Below, piece after piece: positions 59,465 through 64,000 of a stretch of DNA of 64,000 bases (within the stretch, counting starts at the first letter, position 1; each line of letters starts with the position of its first letter). Made by a program: the position numbers and the translations under genes. The notes beneath the pieces are model-generated. The model ran no database searches and was not told the origin of the DNA. It was given only the letters and a program-made list of their open reading frames with translations. Origin of the DNA: an uncultured Anaeroplasmataceae bacterium (GTDB lineage Bacteria > Bacillota_I > Bacilli_A > Acholeplasmatales > Anaeroplasmataceae); the NCBI GenBank assembly GCA_910584005.1, contig CAJTXR010000005.1, forward strand, positions 57,290 through 121,289. The letters run 5' to 3'.

Positions 59465-60412
59465 ATGCAGGAAGTTAAGGCAGACAATTTAGAATTGTTT
59501 TATGATTGTGTAGATGAATCTAATAATCTTCTTTATGAAATTTTTCATAAATCCTATTTTGAATTGATTGAGCTGACTGTTCAAAATATATTAGCATCTG
59601 ATGTAATTTGTGATTGTGATGAGGAGCAAACAGCAAAGCTAAATGAAATCTATGACCGAATTGCTGGAATTGATTTTTCGGTAGAAGATGTACGGAAGGC
59701 GATGCAGGCAATTATATTAAAGGGCTTAAAAGAAATGAAAATTCCAAATGGAAATACTACTCCAGATTCATTAGGTATTTTTATTGCATATTTAATTACA
59801 AAATTTACTTCGGATCAAAAAATTACAATATTAGATCCTTTGTGTGGCACAGGTAATTTATTACATACTATTGTGAATCATTTAGATAAGGATTGTAAAC
59901 TCTATGCTTGTGATCATGATTTATGGATGACAAAACTTACAAAAATGGTCAGTGATTTACTTTCGATAGAGGTTGAGGTTTATTTGCAGGACACTTTGAA
60001 TTTATCTATTGGACAACTTGATTTTATCGTTTTTGATTTACCGAATATTCTTTATGAAGAAAAGAAAGACTACTTTCCTTATCAAGCAATATTACATTAT
60101 GCAAATCTTTTAAAAGAAGAAGGCGTAATGATTGGAATTGTAGGAAATGATTTTTTTAACTATGATAAAAATCAAAATTTTAAAAAAGAATTACTTTCCA
60201 CTTGTTCTATTATTGGATTAGTGGAATTACCTGATACAATGTTTGTATCAAAACCCAAAACGATTCTTGTCATCCAAAAAAAGAAATATGAGGACAAGAA
60301 GAATTGCTTTATGGTCAAACTGCCAAGCTTTACAGATGTCAAGGAATTTAATACTTCCTTGCAATATATAGAAGCGTGGTTTGAAAAAAATAAAAAAAAT
60401 AAGGAGAAATAA
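59465..60412 (+). CDS. YtxK-like class I SAM-dependent methyltransferase
   Basis: 315 residues, related to N6-adenine DNA methylases of type I systems, but stand-alone and placed before ackA as in Bacillus (ytxK-ackA). Helical N-terminal ~100 residues precede motif I DPLCGTGNLLHTI. The catalytic NPPY position reads FDLPN, so Asn-Pro-Pro-Tyr is lost and classical DNA adenine methylation is unlikely. KPKTILVIQKKK is the usual late strand. The start at 59465 follows GGTGAT. An extended -10 TGATATAAT (59439-59447) serves the two-gene operon. Confidence 0.85.
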   Translation: MQEVKADNLELFYDCVDESNNLLYEIFHKSYFELIELTVQNILASDVICDCDEEQTAKLNEIYDRIAGIDFSVEDVRKAMQAIILKGLKEMKIPNGNTTPDSLGIFIAYLITKFTSDQKITILDPLCGTGNLLHTIVNHLDKDCKLYACDHDLWMTKLTKMVSDLLSIEVEVYLQDTLNLSIGQLDFIVFDLPNILYEEKKDYFPYQAILHYANLLKEEGVMIGIVGNDFFNYDKNQNFKKELLSTCSIIGLVELPDTMFVSKPKTILVIQKKKYEDKKNCFMVKLPSFTDVKEFNTSLQYIEAWFEKNKKNKEK

Positions 60413-60415
60413 AAA

Positions 60416-61609
60416 ATGGCAAAAATAATGGCAGTAAATGCTGGTAGTTCATCAATTAAATTTCAATTATTAGAAATGCCAGCAGAAACAGTAATTGCAT
60501 CTGGTGTAATGGAGCGAATTGGATTAACAGAAGGAATCTTTACACTTAAGTATAACGGAAAGAAAGAAGAAACTCATCCTGTATTACCAACTCATGCGGA
60601 AGGTGTTGAATTATTGTTAAATACACTTGTAGAAAAAGGAATTGTAAAAAGTTTAGCTGAAATTTCAGGAGTTGGACATCGTGTAGTTCAAGGCGGAGAA
60701 TATTTTAAGGATTCCTGTTTAGTTGATGAAGTAGCGATTGAAAAGATTGCAGAGCTTGCTGATTTAGCTCCACTTCACAATCCTGCACATATTATCGGTA
60801 TTAAGGCATTCCAAAAGGCTTTACCAAAGGTTCCAGAGGTAGTTGTTTTTGACACCGTATTCCATCAAACAATGCCTGAGGAAGCATACATGTATGCTGT
60901 ACCTTATGAATGGTATGAAAAATACGGAATTCGTAAGTATGGTGCTCATGGTACTTCTCATAAATATGTTTCACAGCGTTGTGCAGAATTAATGAATAAG
61001 CCTCTAAAAGATACAAAAATTATTGTATGTCATTTGGGAAATGGGGCATCTATATCTGCTGTAGAAGGTGGATTATGTAAGGATACTTCAATGGGTCTTA
61101 CTCCACTTGAGGGAATTCCTATGGGGACAAGAACAGGAAATATTGATCCTACGGTAGTTTCTTATATTTGTGCTAAGGAGAATAAAACTGCTTCTGAGGT
61201 TGTCAATATTCTAAATAAGAAATCTGGTTATCTTGGCATGTCAGGACGCTCCAATGATGCTCGTGATGTTACTAAAGGAATGGAAGAAGGAGATCATAGA
61301 TGCAAACTTACTTTTGATGTACAAGCTAAGCGTATTGCAGACTATGTAGCTTCTTATTGGCTATATTTAGGTGGATGTGATGCAATCTGCTTTACAGCAG
61401 GTATGGGCGAAAACTTAAAGCATTTACGTTTGAATGTTGCAAAAAGATTAGCTCCACTAGGCGTAGAAATTGATGAAAAATTGAATGATACATTCTCTGA
61501 TGAACGAATTATTTCTACACCGACTTCTAAAATTAAATTATATATTATCCCAACAAATGAAGAGGTAATGATTGCAAGAGATACGGTTCGGATTGCAAAT
61601 ATTAAGTAA
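60416..61609 (+). CDS. ackA: Acetate kinase
   Basis: Makes ATP and acetate from acetyl phosphate and ADP (EC 2.7.2.1), a main energy step in fermenting Firmicutes. The 397 residues begin MAKIMAVNAGSSSIKFQLLE. ASKHA-fold motifs are present: FDTVFHQTMPEEAYMYAVPYEWYEKYGIRKYGAHGTSH, HLGNGAS, MGTRTGNIDP and FTAGMGEN. AAGGAG precedes the ATG 3 nt after the ytxK-like stop. Length is standard. pta is not in the window. Confidence 0.97.
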   Translation: MAKIMAVNAGSSSIKFQLLEMPAETVIASGVMERIGLTEGIFTLKYNGKKEETHPVLPTHAEGVELLLNTLVEKGIVKSLAEISGVGHRVVQGGEYFKDSCLVDEVAIEKIAELADLAPLHNPAHIIGIKAFQKALPKVPEVVVFDTVFHQTMPEEAYMYAVPYEWYEKYGIRKYGAHGTSHKYVSQRCAELMNKPLKDTKIIVCHLGNGASISAVEGGLCKDTSMGLTPLEGIPMGTRTGNIDPTVVSYICAKENKTASEVVNILNKKSGYLGMSGRSNDARDVTKGMEEGDHRCKLTFDVQAKRIADYVASYWLYLGGCDAICFTAGMGENLKHLRLNVAKRLAPLGVEIDEKLNDTFSDERIISTPTSKIKLYIIPTNEEVMIARDTVRIANIK

Positions 61610-61748
61610 TTAAGACAATTTCACATTATTTTACCGTATTTTCTATATAATTATAGGGTATACTATAGATGTCTTAAAAAAAGACGATCTATCTTTCCCC
61701 TAACAAGATAGAGGCTTTTTCATAAGCAAACTATAACTCTCCCAATAG

Positions 61749-61776
61749 AAAAAGAGTCTGAATATAGACTCTTTTT
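61749..61776 (+). terminator. Strong intrinsic terminator downstream of ackA
   Basis: AAAAAGAGTCT and AGACTCTTTTT pair perfectly around GAATAT. Confidence 0.88.
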
Positions 61777-61851
61777 CTGTTTTATATAATTATATTATAT
61801 AAAGTTATCTTTCTTATTTTTGGGGTAATACGCTTTCGGTGTTAAATGAAT

Positions 61852-61880
61852 TTGACATTTTCTCAAAAAAATAGTATAAT
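61852..61880 (+). promoter_or_regulatory. Full-consensus sigma-A promoter
   Basis: TTGACA (61852-61857), a 17-nt spacer and TATAAT (61875-61880), the only perfect match to both hexamers noted in the window. It drives the large secreted or membrane-anchored protein gene. Confidence 0.9.
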
Positions 61881-61923
61881 GCTATACTGTAGAGTATTGG
61901 GAAAAGAAGGAAGGTGTAGAAAT

Positions 61924-64000
61924 ATGAAGAAAAAGATTATATTTTTATCTATATTTATCTTTACCCTCTTAGCAGGAGGTGTAGGAATATATTTCTACAC
62001 TCAAACGCATCGAGCTCCTATTACATGGGCAGAGGAAGCTAAGTATAAAACATATACTGAACCAGCACCAACCGATGGTTCTATGCCAACAGATTATGAT
62101 TCTTATATGAATATTGCTTATGTTTTATGGACATTAGAACATACAGAAAATTTTTCTTCTACGACTCGAGGGACTGCGGTTTCAGTTGGACAAACACAAG
62201 AAATATTGAATCGTCGGATTGTAAATAAAGATATGCAAGTCGTTGAAACATATTCAGGTGGATTGATTACGCTTGGAAAACAAAAATATTTTATTAATAA
62301 TCGAGTTCTCCTTAGAGATTATGCTAGTAAGAATGGGGAAACTTTTACTTGGAAAACGGATGAACCTGAATGTATTACAGAAGAAGCGTATAAGAAAAGA
62401 TATGGTTGGTTTCCAACTCAGTCTACTGCATACATTATATGTAATGAAACAATTTTAGAGATTTCAGATATAACTGTTTTAGAAGATGGTCTTTTTTCAA
62501 TTAAATTATCATTAAATCCTGGTGAATTTTATGCTCCATTCTGGTATGCAAGAGAGGTTTCTACAAATGCATCTTCTTTAAGCAAACCTGCTTTCTCATC
62601 TATTGAAGTAGAATATATATTTGATGCCAATTGGCGAGTTCATAAGGTGAATACAAAAGAAAAATATAAGGTAACTCCAAAAGTTGCTCCTCTCACAGTC
62701 GATTGTGTAACTAATATTGAAGAAATTTTTAATTATGATACTTATAAAATTGATGATACAACCATTCAATTTTTTGATCAGTATAAAGACAAACAGCCTG
62801 CTGGAGGCGAAATTGTTGAAGAACCAGAAACCCCTTTGTCTTATATTACAGGAGCTTTATTAGGTTCTACTGGAGAGCAAAAATTTAATTTAAGCATAAG
62901 CTTAAATGGAAATCAACTTCAAGGGCAGATTGCTTTAGATTTATCAAATTTAAATCAAATTGGTCTAAAGGTTAGATTTGGGAATTTCCAGATTGTGTAC
63001 CAAAACGATACGGCCTATATTGATTTAGGTTCAAATAAAGTAAAATTAAATAAAAATGAATTTATGGAACTATTAGCTCCAATGTTGAATTTAACCTCTA
63101 CGGATAAAACTCAAGATGAATCTTCCTTATTTGATGTCAACCAAATCATGAGTGATATTGCTTCATCAAAGATAACTAAGGAGGAAAATAAAGTTACAAT
63201 CGATACTACACTACAGTTAGTGGGAATTAAAGTACCTCTTCAATTTGTTATTCTAGAAGAAGACCAAAAAATGAGTTTAATTTCTATTTCAACTTCTATT
63301 GCCTATCAAGATCTCCATATGGATCTTCTTTTAACGGCAAATCCAACCGCATCTTTTATGGATGTAGAAGGAGAATACAATGATGCAAAAAATATTAAAT
63401 TTATTTTAGATGATTTATTCCAAATCATTTTAAATAAAAGAGTTGGAGTTCAATGCTCTATCTTATGGAATGGGATGGAAATAAAAATCGATGCCATTAT
63501 TGATTGGCAAACCCAGTTTGCAGTTCAAGCCAAATGCAATGTTAAATCTAATACAATGGACGAATCTTTTACATTAACCTATGTAAATGATATCGTTTAT
63601 TTAGATTTCTATAATATAAAGGTAAAAATGACAGTAGAAGAAATAAAGGAAATGATTCAATCCAATATTTCACTTCCTTCTGTAGATAATTCAAATATTC
63701 AAATCAATGACATTTTGTCATGTCTTGCTTCAATTTCGTTTGATCAAATTCTAAAGTCTTTGACCATTACTGAAAATGAGATAACAGTTCAATTAGATTT
63801 ATCTACGATTCTTCAAGGAACAAAAGAGATTGATCTTATCATAAAAGATACTGAAAATGGGTTTACATTCCAAAATGAATCCTATGGCATTTTTGCTGCT
63901 GTAAAGACTGATGTAAACGAAAAGATTGAAGTAACAGAAACAGAGTATAGTAATCTAACAAACTATAGTAAAGTCATAGAGTATCTAACAAAGATTATCA
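61924..64000 (+). CDS. Large membrane-anchored or secreted beta-rich protein, N-terminal part
   Basis: The frame is open from the ATG at 61924 (GAAGGAAGG upstream) to the end of the window, at least 692 residues with no stop. MKKKIIFLSIFIFTLLAGGVGIYFY is a signal peptide or anchor without a lipobox Cys. Residues ~30-300 are a unique region with Trp and Tyr. After that come at least two beta-rich units of similar pattern: NQIGLKVRFGNFQIVYQNDTAYIDLG..KVKLNKNEFMELL and FTLTYVNDIVYLDFYNIKVKMTVEEIKEMI. These resemble lipid-binding LppX/LolA-like curved sheets only loosely. I do not recognise the family. It has the strongest promoter in the window, so it may be abundant. Confidence 0.8.
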   Translation, partial: MKKKIIFLSIFIFTLLAGGVGIYFYTQTHRAPITWAEEAKYKTYTEPAPTDGSMPTDYDSYMNIAYVLWTLEHTENFSSTTRGTAVSVGQTQEILNRRIVNKDMQVVETYSGGLITLGKQKYFINNRVLLRDYASKNGETFTWKTDEPECITEEAYKKRYGWFPTQSTAYIICNETILEISDITVLEDGLFSIKLSLNPGEFYAPFWYAREVSTNASSLSKPAFSSIEVEYIFDANWRVHKVNTKEKYKVTPKVAPLTVDCVTNIEEIFNYDTYKIDDTTIQFFDQYKDKQPAGGEIVEEPETPLSYITGALLGSTGEQKFNLSISLNGNQLQGQIALDLSNLNQIGLKVRFGNFQIVYQNDTAYIDLGSNKVKLNKNEFMELLAPMLNLTSTDKTQDESSLFDVNQIMSDIASSKITKEENKVTIDTTLQLVGIKVPLQFVILEEDQKMSLISISTSIAYQDLHMDLLLTANPTASFMDVEGEYNDAKNIKFILDDLFQIILNKRVGVQCSILWNGMEIKIDAIIDWQTQFAVQAKCNVKSNTMDESFTLTYVNDIVYLDFYNIKVKMTVEEIKEMIQSNISLPSVDNSNIQINDILSCLASISFDQILKSLTITENEITVQLDLSTILQGTKEIDLIIKDTENGFTFQNESYGIFAAVKTDVNEKIEVTETEYSNLTNYSKVIEYLTKII

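Larger units (their letters stand above)
61610..61923 (+). other. 314-nt gene-free region after ackA
   Basis: It holds a weak ackA terminator candidate (CTATCTT/AAGATAG at 61689-61711 followed by TTTTT), a strong hairpin terminator at 61749-61776, and a consensus promoter at 61852-61880. A TATACT near 61659-61664 could start a short RNA ending at either hairpin, but no known RNA family was recognised. Confidence 0.6.

Noticed and set aside
61659..61776. Possible small RNA after ackA (TATACT box, two hairpins)
   Set aside because: No adequate -35, no known RNA family recognised, and the hairpins are explained as terminators.

Overview
The window is AT-rich DNA from a low-GC Gram-positive bacterium using the standard code (genes end in TGA as well as TAA and TAG, and TGG is the Trp codon read by a T-box). 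It carries spoIIGA-sigE-sigG and spoVS, so the lineage is, or recently was, endospore-forming. It also keeps Bacillus-type synteny (rny-ymdB-spoVS, miaB-ricA, ytxK-ackA). Surface lipoproteins with BspA-type leucine-rich repeats, InlB-type B-repeats and Ig-like modules, together with pectin catabolism and insertion-bearing Opp ATPases, suggest an uncultured gut-associated member of the Bacilli (Erysipelotrichia/Mollicutes-related). That placement is inference. No rRNA, tRNA, insertion sequence, prophage or CRISPR array was seen.

Layout: (1) 1-4131, pectin/uronate catabolism: the 3' end of a TIM-barrel epimerase, kduI, kduD, a two-domain SGNH acetylesterase, and a convergent TetR regulator. (2) 4264-9126, pgcA, a GNAT acetyltransferase, then spoIIGA-sigE-sigG. 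(3) 9256-21767, a surface/secretion island: a 1601-residue BspA-type lipoprotein, a MACPF-domain lipoprotein, a LytTR/HPK10 two-component system on the opposite strand, and two more large lipoproteins. (4) 21845-30156, housekeeping: ppa, ychF, rny, ymdB, spoVS, a yqeY-like gene and membrane or coiled-coil proteins of unknown role. (5) 30336-33282, a compact accessory locus: a secreted caspase-like (clan CD) peptidase with three paralogous single-pass membrane proteins. (6) trpS under a Trp T-box, then miaB and ricA. (7) 36615-45705, an oligopeptide ABC transporter whose two ATPases carry large insertions. (8) A DUF885 metallopeptidase-like lipoprotein and two fused ABC/FtsX transporters. (9) 53177-61609, housekeeping: CYTH protein, nadK, clpP, gap, ung, LysM protein, Nudix, HAD, TRIC-like channel, ytxK-like methyltransferase, ackA. 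(10) A large secreted or membrane-anchored protein running off the right end.

How the genes work together: kduI/kduD and the esterase feed uronates and deacetylated rhamnogalacturonan fragments into central metabolism. Opp imports peptides, and gap and ackA belong to fermentative energy metabolism. cre-like sites lie upstream of oppA and gap. The clearest candidates for something undescribed are the caspase-like peptidase with its mosaic family of membrane partners, the BspA/MACPF lipoprotein pair behind a perfect 25-bp palindrome, and hairpins that bury the Shine-Dalgarno sequences of two sporulation genes, sigG and spoVS.
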